Shown here one piece after another: positions 1-9,130 of a DNA stretch of 49,345 bases (position 1 is its first letter; every line of letters begins with the position of its first letter). The stretch is taken from positions 1 to 49,345 of the forward strand of contig JAAXGQ010000045.1 of the NCBI GenBank assembly GCA_012271265.1, given 5' to 3'. The notes below the pieces were generated by a model that was given only the letters and a program-made list of their open reading frames with translations, had not been told where the DNA came from and did no database searches. The position numbers and the translations under genes are program-made. This DNA is from Vicinamibacteraceae bacterium (GTDB lineage Bacteria > Acidobacteriota > Vicinamibacteria > Marinacidobacterales > Marinacidobacteraceae).

Positions 1-330
1 GAGCGCCGGCGTCCTCACCGGCCTACGCCGCACCGTTGGTCCCTTACGGAAGTCTCCTGCCGACAGCCCCGACGTCCCGACCGACCGTGGGTCCGGAGCC
101 ACGGACCATGCCCGCCTACGGCGGTGGCCGGTGAGGACACCGGCGCTCCCTGTGCAGTGGCCGGCGAGGACGCCGGCGCTCCAGAACTGCGCCCCCTGAC
201 GTATCGAGCGCCGGGCCCATGGAACGCCGGCCCCATGGAGCGCCGGCGTCCTCGCCGGCCCGCGCTGCACCTTCGGTCCCTCAGGCAATCTCCTGCCGAC
301 AGCGCCGCCGGGCCGACCGGCCGCCGCCTG
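1..330. repeat. GC-rich palindromic intergenic repeat cluster A (units in both orientations)
   Basis: Repeated core GGAGCGCCGGCGTCCTCGCCGGCC (stem GCCGGCG-TCCT-CGCCGGC) and its inverse GGCCGGYGAGGACRCCGGCGCTCC, plus shared spacers such as 'AGTCTCCTGCCGACAGC' and 'CGACCGACCGTGG...CCACGG...CATGCCCGCCTACGGCGGTGGCC'; the same motifs recur in clusters at about 14.9, 39.8 and 49.1 kb. Confidence 0.85.
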
Positions 331-331
331 G

Positions 332-620
332 ATCCTCCCCGGCCTGCGGCCCGCGTTCGAACGCAAGCTGGAGATCCTCGCCGAGTGCATCCCGGACGGG
401 CCGGCATCTCTTGCGGATGAAGAACTGGTTCCCGTCCGGAAGAAGACCTGATCCCCCTGCTCGACCGGTTGGTGGTGGCCCACCCGACGGTGCAGATCGG
501 CTCCTACCCGGTGCAGGCAGGAACCCGATCACGATGGACGGCGACCACACCGAGGCTGTGGACAATGCCGCCACCGCCTTCCGCGACGTCCTGGCGCAGC
601 TGCCGGACGCGGGCGTAGGG
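332..620 (+). pseudogene. Decayed C-terminal remnant of a CinA/MoaB-like (competence/damage-inducible protein A, molybdopterin-binding fold) protein
   Basis: Three consecutive fragments in different frames: ILPGLRPAFERKLEILAECIPDGPASLADEELVPVRKKT* (from 332), DLIPLLDRLVVAHPTVQIGSYPVQAGTR (from 445), ITMDGDHTEAVDNAATAFRDVLAQLPDAG (from 528); order and motifs (LPG..FxxK, LLDRLVxxHPxVxIGSYP) match the C-terminus of this family. Confidence 0.6.
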
Positions 621-646
621 CCCCCCGTTAGAATGATTTTCCGACG

Positions 647-892
647 ATGACATACACCCTCGATACCGCGGCCGCCATCGAGCGGATCACCGCCGCGGGC
701 GCCGATCCGGCGGTTGCCCGCGCCATCGTCGCCGAAGTCGCCCGCGCCGACGATGCGCAGCTCGCGCACCTTGCCACCAAGGCGGACCTCGCCGACCTCG
801 AGGTCCGGCTCCTGAAGTGGGGATTCGGGATCGCCCTCGGGGTCGCAGGACTGCTGTTCGCCGCCATCCGCCTCACCGGCGGCGCCATGTAG
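647..892 (+). CDS. Small coiled-coil protein with C-terminal transmembrane helix (81 aa)
   Basis: ATKADLADLEVRLLKW coiled coil followed by GFGIALGVAGLLFAAIRL TM segment. Confidence 0.6.
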   Translation: MTYTLDTAAAIERITAAGADPAVARAIVAEVARADDAQLAHLATKADLADLEVRLLKWGFGIALGVAGLLFAAIRLTGGAM

Positions 893-1181
893 GCCGGCCG
901 GCCGTCTCATCACGAACTCTTCCACCGGCACGAATCAGCCCCTTCGGACGACTCCGGTGGAGGATCAGCGAACGGATAAGAGTGCGCACAACGCGAACGC
1001 CGCCGCCAGCTGCCGAGCCGGCCGACTGGAAGGCCATCCTGTAGGTCGCTTTCCTTCTCGATCCCCACGCCTGCCATCGGAACATAGGTGAGCCGGAACC
1101 AGTTCCGCGCTTCCTGACGTGAGAGCGGAGTGAGCCCCGGGTGCGCCCCTCCGCGATTCAGGGCAGAATGAACGGGACCCC

Positions 1182-3257
1182 ATGATGCCTGCCCCCTGCT
1201 GCCCACGCCTCCCGGCGCTGCTGCTCGCCGTCGCGATCCTGACCGCGCCGCTCGCCGCCGCCCAGGATTCCTTCCCCCTCTCCGACGAGCACAAGACGTG
1301 GCTCGACGAAGAGGTCGTCTACATCATCAGTGATCGCGAGAAAAACGCTTTCGAGCGCCTGCAGTCCGAAGCCGAGCGTGAAGCGTTCATCGCCAGCTTC
1401 TGGCAGCGCCGAGACCCGGAACCCCTGACCCCGGAGAACGAGTACCGCATCGAGCATTACGAACGCATCGCTTACGCCACCGAGCGTCTGGGCCGCGAGT
1501 CGGCGACGCCGGGCTGGATGACCGACCGTGGCCGCACCTACATCATCCTCGGCCCTCCGGAGGAGCGCGAAGTGTTCGATTCGGTTCCGGCCCTCTATCC
1601 GGCGGAACTGTGGTTCTATCTGGCGCGAGACGAGAAGCTGCTCCCGCCCCTCTACATCCTCTTCTTCCGGGAGTTCAACGCCGGCCCGTACATCCAGTAC
1701 AACCATCTCTTCCACGAACCCGAGGATCTGATGCCGGCGCAGTCCTTCACTCCAGGCGAGTCCCGATTCGAAGCCTTCGAGTTCCTCCAGGAGATGTCTC
1801 CCCAGCTCGCTCACGCCTCGATCACGATGCGCGCCGACCGCGGAATCCAGGCGAGCCTGGTCCAGCCGGACATCGAACAGCTCCAAACCCAGACCCTGCT
1901 CTCCGACATCGCCCGCTCCCCCCACCGCCTCCTCGACACCGGCTGGATCAACGGCGCAGAGACCGGGCGCGGGCTCGTCGAGAGCGAGTACCTCTTCAAC
2001 TTCGTTCCCAGCGCCGGCGTGACGCGCGTCCTGCAGGGTCCGACCCCGGAGTCGTGGTTCGTGCACTACGCGATCGAAATCGAACCGCAGCACTTCACCC
2101 TCGCCCGCGAGGAGGAGGGGAACGATTACTTCACCCGGTTCAGCCTCCAGGGCGAAGTCACCACCGAGGAGGGCGAGGCCGTCTACGACTTCTCGACCGA
2201 GCCGTTCCTGCGACTCAACCAGAGCGACCTGAACCGAGTCGGCGCCCGCCCGTTCGCCTATCGGGGCATGTTCCCCCTGATCGCCGGGCGGTTCGTGTTT
2301 CGGCTGATCCTGAAGAACGAAGCGCGCACGGAGTACACCCTCTTCGAGGACAAGGTCGTGATGCCCGAGGGGGCCGGACCGTTTCTTTCGCGACCCCTGC
2401 TCCTCCACGGACGCCCGGACCCGGAAGCTCAGGGCCACGTCTGGCGAGCCGCCCGCGGGCGCATCGTCCCGAACAGCCCCGGGGTGGGGGCGCTGGGCAC
2501 GCCGATCACGATCGCCGTCGCCGCTCCGGGGCACGCCGAGGTGCGATTCCGCCTCCATCCGTGGAGCGCTGATGACAGTCGTTCTGTCCCAGCCGTGCTC
2601 ACTGAGGACGTGGCCGTCGAGGGCGGGCTGGCCCTCTGGTCGCTGGCGACCGATCCCCTCGATTCGGGCCGCTACGTCCTGATGGCGGCTTCCGGCGAGG
2701 AGGAGCGTTCGACCACGCTCGATCTGATCGCCCGCCGAAGCGTCGCCGTGCCTTGGGGGCTAACCGATTCATTCGATCCGGCCGCACCCGGCGCCCTGCC
2801 GGCGGCACTCGCCGAGCAGTGGCTGCGCCTCGGCGATTACGGGCAGGCCGTCGGCTCGTTCGAGGCCGCGTTGGCGGCGAACCCCAATCTGGGCCGCGCC
2901 CGTCTGGTGCTCGGCCGCCTCGCGCTCGACGACCGCGAGCCGCTCCGCGCGGTCCGGCTGCTCGAGCCCGCCCTCGCCCAGGCGCCCGAAGACGTGCGCA
3001 TCCTCCGGGTCCTCGGCGACGCCCACCGCGAGTCGGGCAACCCGGCGCGGGCGGCGGAGCTGTATGAGCGCTCGCTGTCCCTCACGGCCCCCGGGGTGGA
3101 GCTGCTGAACGCCCTCGGCTGGTCGCTTGCGGCCGCGGGCGAGCCGTCGCGGGCCGTCCCCTACCTTCAGCGCTCGCTCGAGGCGCGCCCTGACCAGCCC
3201 GAAATCCGGGAGCTGCTGGCTTCGCTGCGCCGCGGGCCGGCCCCGCCACGGCCCTGA
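1182..3257 (+). CDS. GWxTD domain-containing protein with C-terminal TPRs
   Basis: Signal peptide, FIASFWQRRDPEPLTPENEYRIEHYERI...GWMTDRGRTYIILGPPEE motif, TPR-like repeats from about residue 540. Confidence 0.85.
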   Translation: MMPAPCCPRLPALLLAVAILTAPLAAAQDSFPLSDEHKTWLDEEVVYIISDREKNAFERLQSEAEREAFIASFWQRRDPEPLTPENEYRIEHYERIAYATERLGRESATPGWMTDRGRTYIILGPPEEREVFDSVPALYPAELWFYLARDEKLLPPLYILFFREFNAGPYIQYNHLFHEPEDLMPAQSFTPGESRFEAFEFLQEMSPQLAHASITMRADRGIQASLVQPDIEQLQTQTLLSDIARSPHRLLDTGWINGAETGRGLVESEYLFNFVPSAGVTRVLQGPTPESWFVHYAIEIEPQHFTLAREEEGNDYFTRFSLQGEVTTEEGEAVYDFSTEPFLRLNQSDLNRVGARPFAYRGMFPLIAGRFVFRLILKNEARTEYTLFEDKVVMPEGAGPFLSRPLLLHGRPDPEAQGHVWRAARGRIVPNSPGVGALGTPITIAVAAPGHAEVRFRLHPWSADDSRSVPAVLTEDVAVEGGLALWSLATDPLDSGRYVLMAASGEEERSTTLDLIARRSVAVPWGLTDSFDPAAPGALPAALAEQWLRLGDYGQAVGSFEAALAANPNLGRARLVLGRLALDDREPLRAVRLLEPALAQAPEDVRILRVLGDAHRESGNPARAAELYERSLSLTAPGVELLNALGWSLAAAGEPSRAVPYLQRSLEARPDQPEIRELLASLRRGPAPPRP

Positions 3258-3393
3258 CCCCCCGGCGCGCCGCGCCGTGCGGTTCGGGAATCCGGCGCGA
3301 GGGAACGGTTCGTTGGATGCACCGGGGGCACCTCACCCGGCGATGACGCCTCCCAAGGGCCTAACTCATTGAACGGAAAAGGATAAGGGACAC

Positions 3394-3423
3394 TGTATTT
3401 CGAAGGCTCCAATCTGGCATAAT
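3394..3423 (+). promoter_or_regulatory. Possible sigma70-type promoter of the TonB-dependent receptor
   Basis: TGTATT (3394-3399) - 18 nt - CATAAT (3418-3423, preceded by TGG) in a locally AT-richer region about 80 bp upstream of the ATG. Confidence 0.35.
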
Positions 3424-3505
3424 CGTTGCCTTTCGCTTCTCTTTGGAGCCGGCCTCTTCCGGTTCCGGACCCCCCTTCCCTTTTTCGCCCCACACAGGAG
3501 GAACC

Positions 3506-6500
3506 ATGCGGAAGTCCACTTTGGCACTGCTGCTAGCAGCATCGCTGGTCATTCCGGCCCTCGCCTTCGGCCAGGCCGGCGACTCCAGCATCCGCGGCAC
3601 CGTCACCGACGAATCGGGCGCGGTGCTCCCCGGAGTCACCATCACCGCCACGAGCCCGGCGCTGATCGCGGCGGAGGTCGTGATCACCGACAGCCAGGGC
3701 ACCTACCGGCTGCTGAACCTCCCGGTGGGTGACTTCACCGTCGAGGCCTCGCTTTCCGGGTTCGCCACGTCTCGCCAGGAAGGCATCCTGGTTCGGGCCA
3801 GCACGAATATCGCGCTCGACGTGGTGATGTCGATCAGCACGGTCCAGGAGACGATCACGGTGACGGCCGAAACGCCGATGCTCGAGATCTCCCGTCCCGG
3901 CAACATCCTCACGATCGAAGGAGATTTTCAGCGCGACCTGCCGATCCAGGCGCGCGGCAACTGGAGCGATTTCCTCGAGATGACCCCGGGCGTGAACGCC
4001 CGCCCCTTCGATGACGGCTCCGGGCGCATGGTCTATTTCGGCCACGCGACCGAGCACTTCGCTCATGTCATCCAGCTCGAAGGCATGGCGGCGGCCGGCT
4101 ATAACGACGCCCAGATCACCTATGTGGGCATGGGCGCGGACATGATCGAGGACGCCTCGGTCAAGACCGGCGGCGCCGAGGCCAAGGACCCGATGGGGAC
4201 CGGGCTGATCATCAACATCGTCACCCGAAGCGGCGGCAACGACCTCTCCATGTCGGCCGCTTACGACCGCCAGGACTACGCTTGGGGAACGGGCGATGAC
4301 GAGGGCCTCAAGGGTTTCTTCGGTGACAACGAGCTGCCCGATGGCTTCGACCCGTTCGCGTCCGAGAAGGCGAACTTCGCTGCCATGGGCGTCTTCGACC
4401 CGCCCGACCAGCCGAACGCCGGCGCCGGCACGCCAACGGCGCATTTGGTCAACCAGGCCGATTTCTCGATCGGGGGACCGATCGCGCAGGACAGGGCCTG
4501 GTTCTTCGCCACCTACCGGTATGCCGACCTCGCAGCCAGGATCAGCCGTTCGGCCCTCGACGTCGGTTTCCTGCAAGCCCTCTCCGGACTTCCGATCGGG
4601 GGCGGCCTCGGCACGACGCCGTCGTACAGCGAGTTCCCGAACACCACCAAGAGCCACCAGCCCTACCTGAAGCTGACAGCCCAGCTGAATCCGAACCACG
4701 AACTCTCCGCCTACTACCAGCGCGACCAGCTGAACAACACTTCGAACCGGGAATACGACCTCGCGCCCCGATACATCGTGAAGACAGGCGGTGACCTGCT
4801 CGGCGCCAAGCTGACCTCGGTCTTCGGGGCCAACACCACTGGGCAATTCCTCGTTTCGTGGAACAACAAGGCTGCCGAGGTGAACCGTACGACCCAGCCG
4901 CAGTACGGCGATCTTCCGGTCTACATCGAGATCCACAACGGATACACCGTGAATTCCAGCGGAACGACCGGAAACGGAGGCCGCATCGCAGCGATGGGCA
5001 CGGGGGGCGGGACCGACCGCCCGACCCGGCTGCTCCTCTTCCGGGCCGACATGACGCGTTACATCGAGGACGCCGCCGGCTCGCACGAAGTCGGTTTCGG
5101 CATCTACGCCGCACCGGTCAACCGGTATCCGCAGTACAGCGTGTATGCCGACGACACCGGCTGGAATTCCCAGTACCACACGCCGGTGGATGCCAACGGG
5201 AACATCGTCTACCAGGACAACCTGGCTCAGGCGGTGGGTACCCGGTGGTATTACCGCACTCGGGCGGGCGACGCGAACTCTGCGGCCAGCGAACTGAAGT
5301 CCCGCGACGCCCAGGACAGCGACCTCGCGTTCTATCTCCAGGACGCCTGGAAGCCGACCGACCGCCTGACGCTGAACATCGGCCTCCGCGCCGACTTCGT
5401 GAACCGGTACGACGGCATCCTCGACTTCACCCGAATGAACACACTCGCGCTCGGTCCGCGCGCCGGCTTCTCCTACATGCTGACGGAGGATGGCCGCACG
5501 GTTCTGCGCGGCAGCTACGGGCGGGTCCACGAGCAGATGAACGGCCGGGACAACATCACCTCGAGCCATTCGGGAGCCACGATCGGCACGTATCGCGAGT
5601 ACGACCACGACCTGGACGGAATCGCCGACTTCACCCGATACATCCCGCCGAGGTCGAACCTCGATCCTTCCGTGCTGTTCGACACCGAGATCGGCCAGCC
5701 GTTCGTGGACGAGCTGATCGGCGGCGTGCGGCGCCAGTTCGGCGGACAGTTCGCAGTGGACGCGGCTCTGGTGCATCGCCGTTACACCGACAACTATGCC
5801 TACCTCGAGCAGAACGGCTTCTATCCGGCAGAGTCCCCGGCGATCCCACCGCTGGGCGAGTTCCAGTTCGGCCGCGCGGACATCACTCAGGGCACCATCA
5901 ACCAGCAGACCAACAACTCGTGGTCGCAGCTGGTCTACACCGCCATCGAGATCACCACAACGCGGCGGACCGACCGCATGTCGGCGACGCTGAACATCAA
6001 CCGCCAGTGGCAGCATTACGCCGGCGACTGGAACCCGAACGATCCCGCCCGATACATCTCGCCCGAGAAGTTCGACAACAACAAGGCGCTGAACATGCCG
6101 CGCGGTAACAACGAGCACAACTCGTTGCCGACGAGTTCCTACTCACCCACATGGCGGCAGTTTTCTGTTCGCGGCGGCCTGACCTATCTCCTGCCCTACG
6201 ACATCACCGGCGGAGTGAGCTACACGGCGAACGCCGGTCCGTGGTCCGGCCCGGTCACCGACCGACTGTCAGCCAGCGATCCGGAAGTGACCCAGTACGG
6301 CCCGGGGAGCGCGAACAACGGCTTCACCAACCCACTGTCCACGCGTTTCCGCTTCGTCGGGCAGACACGGGGCGACCTGCAGGTCCAGGCTCCTACGGTC
6401 CACACGATCGGCGTGTCGGCGGGGAAGATCTTCGACCTCGGCGCGACCCAGTTCGAGCTGACAGCCCAGATCTTCAACCTGATGGACGCCTACAACCACA

Positions 6501-6610
6501 ACCAGTACACCTACAGTTCGGCGAACCGCACCTACAGCCCGAACTTCCTGCAGCTTCGGAGCCGACAGAACGCCCGGACGCTCCTCCTTCGGGGAACGCT
6601 CCGCTTCTAA
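3506..6610 (+). CDS. TonB-dependent receptor with N-terminal carboxypeptidase-regulatory-like domain (Oar-like)
   Basis: AGGAGGAACC ribosome-binding site before ATG 3506; signal peptide; SIRGTVTDESGAVLPGVTITAT CarboxypepD_reg; plug and barrel sequence to a terminal LRF. Confidence 0.9.
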   Translation: MRKSTLALLLAASLVIPALAFGQAGDSSIRGTVTDESGAVLPGVTITATSPALIAAEVVITDSQGTYRLLNLPVGDFTVEASLSGFATSRQEGILVRASTNIALDVVMSISTVQETITVTAETPMLEISRPGNILTIEGDFQRDLPIQARGNWSDFLEMTPGVNARPFDDGSGRMVYFGHATEHFAHVIQLEGMAAAGYNDAQITYVGMGADMIEDASVKTGGAEAKDPMGTGLIINIVTRSGGNDLSMSAAYDRQDYAWGTGDDEGLKGFFGDNELPDGFDPFASEKANFAAMGVFDPPDQPNAGAGTPTAHLVNQADFSIGGPIAQDRAWFFATYRYADLAARISRSALDVGFLQALSGLPIGGGLGTTPSYSEFPNTTKSHQPYLKLTAQLNPNHELSAYYQRDQLNNTSNREYDLAPRYIVKTGGDLLGAKLTSVFGANTTGQFLVSWNNKAAEVNRTTQPQYGDLPVYIEIHNGYTVNSSGTTGNGGRIAAMGTGGGTDRPTRLLLFRADMTRYIEDAAGSHEVGFGIYAAPVNRYPQYSVYADDTGWNSQYHTPVDANGNIVYQDNLAQAVGTRWYYRTRAGDANSAASELKSRDAQDSDLAFYLQDAWKPTDRLTLNIGLRADFVNRYDGILDFTRMNTLALGPRAGFSYMLTEDGRTVLRGSYGRVHEQMNGRDNITSSHSGATIGTYREYDHDLDGIADFTRYIPPRSNLDPSVLFDTEIGQPFVDELIGGVRRQFGGQFAVDAALVHRRYTDNYAYLEQNGFYPAESPAIPPLGEFQFGRADITQGTINQQTNNSWSQLVYTAIEITTTRRTDRMSATLNINRQWQHYAGDWNPNDPARYISPEKFDNNKALNMPRGNNEHNSLPTSSYSPTWRQFSVRGGLTYLLPYDITGGVSYTANAGPWSGPVTDRLSASDPEVTQYGPGSANNGFTNPLSTRFRFVGQTRGDLQVQAPTVHTIGVSAGKIFDLGATQFELTAQIFNLMDAYNHNQYTYSSANRTYSPNFLQLRSRQNARTLLLRGTLRF

Positions 6611-6633
6611 GCGAACTCTCCAGGCACCAGCCA

Positions 6634-6666
6634 GGCGCCGGCCCGTACGGGCCGGCGCCTTTTTTT
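6634..6666 (+). terminator. Rho-independent terminator
   Basis: Perfect stem GGCGCCGGCCC-GTAC-GGGCCGGCGCC followed by TTTTTTT, 24 bp after the receptor stop codon. Confidence 0.95.
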
Positions 6667-6694
6667 GTTTGCATTCTGTTCAGGGGGCATGACC

Positions 6695-7597
6695 ATGCGC
6701 CGTTTCCTGCTCCTGACCGCGATCGTCAGCGCCTCTTTCCCCGGGATCGGACGGGCTTCCGAGCCGGAGGACGAGCGCCGGGACGAATCCGCCGACGCCC
6801 AGCGAGGCCCACAAACCGCGGCCGCGGAGTGGGGTGTCGAGCTCTTCGCGCGGGGCGGGCTGGCAGGGCTCACGGCCAACGGGGATGTCGTCTGGGAGGG
6901 AACCGTGTTTGCGGTGCCACAGCCGTTCACGGGACAGCTCAACTTCGAAGCGTCCAACGACGGGCATGGGGCGGCGGGTTTCGGGCGATGCGGGGACGCT
7001 GGAGTCTCGAAACACAATACGTGCGAATCGGGAGCGCGGTGTTTCAGCCCGGCAGCGTGATCCGGGAATCTCACATCGATCCGCTGCAGGAGATGGCGCC
7101 GGGGGGAAGACCGGAGGACCTGATCGTCGCTCAAGGGAATCTTCCAGTTCCCGATCCGCGCCGGCCGCGCCCGGTTCTTCCTCGGAATCGGGGCCGGCCT
7201 TGCCCGGACCCCCGCGTTGGAGCAGGGCCGCCATCCCGAGTTGCCGTTCTCCGATTTCATGGCGGCCGACGCCCCCTTGCCGCCCGGGTTCGACGCGCTG
7301 CCGAGCCTCTCGTTCGGTCACTCACCCGGTTCGGACGGCCCGAATCACCATTCCTGGCTCCTGGGCGGATCGGCCGGGATGGGCTTGCGAACGGGAGGCC
7401 TCTTCATTCGACCGCGGATCGACGTGTTCTTCGGCCCGACACGCCACAACGTGTCGAGCTGGAACGTCGCTGCCGAGTTCGATGTGCCAGGCGTTGGCCG
7501 TCAGAGCGTGGACCTCGGGACGGAGTCGCTCGACGTTGCCGTGCGTCCACTCTTCGTCCTCGTTGGCTTCGACGTGGGCTGGTCATCGCGCCGATAG
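6695..7597 (+). pseudogene. Predicted outer-membrane beta-barrel-like protein interrupted by two compensating frameshifts
   Basis: Signal peptide and WGVELFARGGLAGLTANGDVVW... in frame 2; continues as MRGRWSLETQYVRIGSAVFQPGSVIRESHIDPLQEMAPGGRPEDLIVAQ in frame 1; then GIFQFPIRAGRARFFLGIGAGLARTPALEQGRHPELPF...VAVRPLFVLVGFDVGWSSRR back in frame 2. Confidence 0.6.
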
Positions 7598-7881
7598 ATC
7601 GCCTCCCCGGAACAGCATTCTGGGTCGCAGACCGGGCGGCGCTTCCGGCTGCCTGGCGGCCGCGTCAACTCCGGCGCTCCCTGCCCTCCACACCGCTTCC
7701 CCAAGAGCGGACATTCTTCAGTTGACATTGACCCAGTGAGGGGACTTCGGCCGTGACGCGCCTCCTGACGGTTGCCGCCAGCGAAGCGAGGCGCGCGACA
7801 GTTGGCCGCTCTCGGCCCATTTGCGCGGAGCCCCAACCCGAAGTCACGGCGCGCGCATGGGGTACTCTGCTTCGGCCGACG

Positions 7882-9036
7882 ATGACCCCGCGCAGGCAGA
7901 ATCCCTTCCGGCCCGGGCGCGGCGTGGCGCCGCCGGTTCTGGCGGGACGAGAGGTGGAACTCGGGCGCGCCGGTCAGCACCTCGACTGGCTGGCAAACGG
8001 GGTCATGCCGCCGCAGGACGTGCTCTTCTACGGTCCCCGCGGCAACGGCAAGACCGCGCTGCTGGGCGAACTCGCGGATCGCGCCAAGCGTCTGGATCTC
8101 CGCGTCGAGCGGTTTCCGGTGGGGGCGCTCGCCGACCGGGACGCACTCACCGAGGAGCTCCAGGAACGCGCCGGAGTGCGGCGGGATCGGCTCAGCGGAC
8201 TGCAGGTGGCCGGGACCGGCGCTACAGCGGCGCTGGTCCCTCCGACGAGGAACACGGACAGCCTGCTGACCGGCTGGCTGAAGGCGGCGCCCCGGCCCCT
8301 CGTCGTGCTCCTCGACGAAGCGCAAGCCATCTCAATCGAAGCGGGACGCCTGTTCTTCGACGCGGTCCAGAGCGCCAAGGCCGGCCGCAGTCCGTTCCTG
8401 TTGATCCTTGCGGGTACGCCGGACACGCCGCGCCGCCTTCGCGAGGCAGGGACCCATAACGAACGCGGCTTCGACGCCATCCCGGTGGGCCGTCTCGACC
8501 GGACCGCCAGCATGGCCGCGCTTGAGGAACCCGCCGCGGCGGCCGGGCTCAGGATGACGCCGGAGGCAGCCGAAGCCCTCGCCGACGAGGCGCGCGACTA
8601 CCCGTATTTCGTGCAGCTCCTCGGTAGCGCAGCCTGGACCGCCGCCGATCGGCCGGGTGAGGACGCGATCGCCGGCCCGGCCGCCGAGCAAGCCATCGCC
8701 GCGACTCGACCCCGGCTGGACCTCTTCTACCAGCAGCGCTTCGCGGAGGCGCGAAGTCGCGGCGTCGATCACCTGCTCGTGCCGCTGGCGATCCGAATGC
8801 GGGAAGCGAACGGCCGGCTCGCCGATCGGGAGTTCCGGTCGCTCCTCCGAAACGCTCCTCGGGAAGAACCGAATCCCGGATCCTGGACGGCGCTCCTCGA
8901 CACCGTGACCGACCTGGGAGTCGTCTGGGAGACACCTGCCGGGGCATGGGAGATGGGCATTCCCAGCTTCGCCGACTACGTGCTGCGCCGGGAGGCCATC
9001 CCGCGGCCACTGCCCCGTCAACGAGCCCGGGACTGA
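7882..9036 (+). CDS. AAA-type ATPase (standalone, Orc1/Cdc6-like architecture)
   Basis: LAGREVELGRAGQHLDWL, Walker A GPRGNGKTALL, Walker B RPLVVLLDEAQAI, then LILAGTPDTPRRLREAG. Confidence 0.8.
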   Translation: MTPRRQNPFRPGRGVAPPVLAGREVELGRAGQHLDWLANGVMPPQDVLFYGPRGNGKTALLGELADRAKRLDLRVERFPVGALADRDALTEELQERAGVRRDRLSGLQVAGTGATAALVPPTRNTDSLLTGWLKAAPRPLVVLLDEAQAISIEAGRLFFDAVQSAKAGRSPFLLILAGTPDTPRRLREAGTHNERGFDAIPVGRLDRTASMAALEEPAAAAGLRMTPEAAEALADEARDYPYFVQLLGSAAWTAADRPGEDAIAGPAAEQAIAATRPRLDLFYQQRFAEARSRGVDHLLVPLAIRMREANGRLADREFRSLLRNAPREEPNPGSWTALLDTVTDLGVVWETPAGAWEMGIPSFADYVLRREAIPRPLPRQRARD

Positions 9037-9130
9037 TCGCCGAGCTCCCCGTTCGCGGGAGCCGCGCACTGCGACCCGCCAGAGGATGGGCCCGGCGCAC
9101 CGGACCGACGCCATGTCGCGCCCGGGCCCG

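Noticed and set aside
15-407. Arg/Pro/Ala-rich ORFs in the repeat clusters (also at 14.9, 39.8 and 49.1 kb)
   Set aside because: They are translations of palindromic GC-rich repeats, open on both strands; not credible proteins
1158-2558. 466-aa minus ORF antisense to the GWxTD gene
   Set aside because: No family motifs; the opposite strand carries the GWxTD motif, a signal peptide and TPRs
3533-6118. 861-aa minus-strand ORF antisense to the first TonB receptor
   Set aside because: Composition is a high-GC antisense shadow; the plus strand has a signal peptide, ribosome-binding site, receptor motifs and a terminator
7882-9036. Standalone AAA ATPase as part of a phage-defence system
   Set aside because: No effector, nuclease or toxin gene is adjacent; similar single ATPases are common in bacterial genomes, so defence is unsupported
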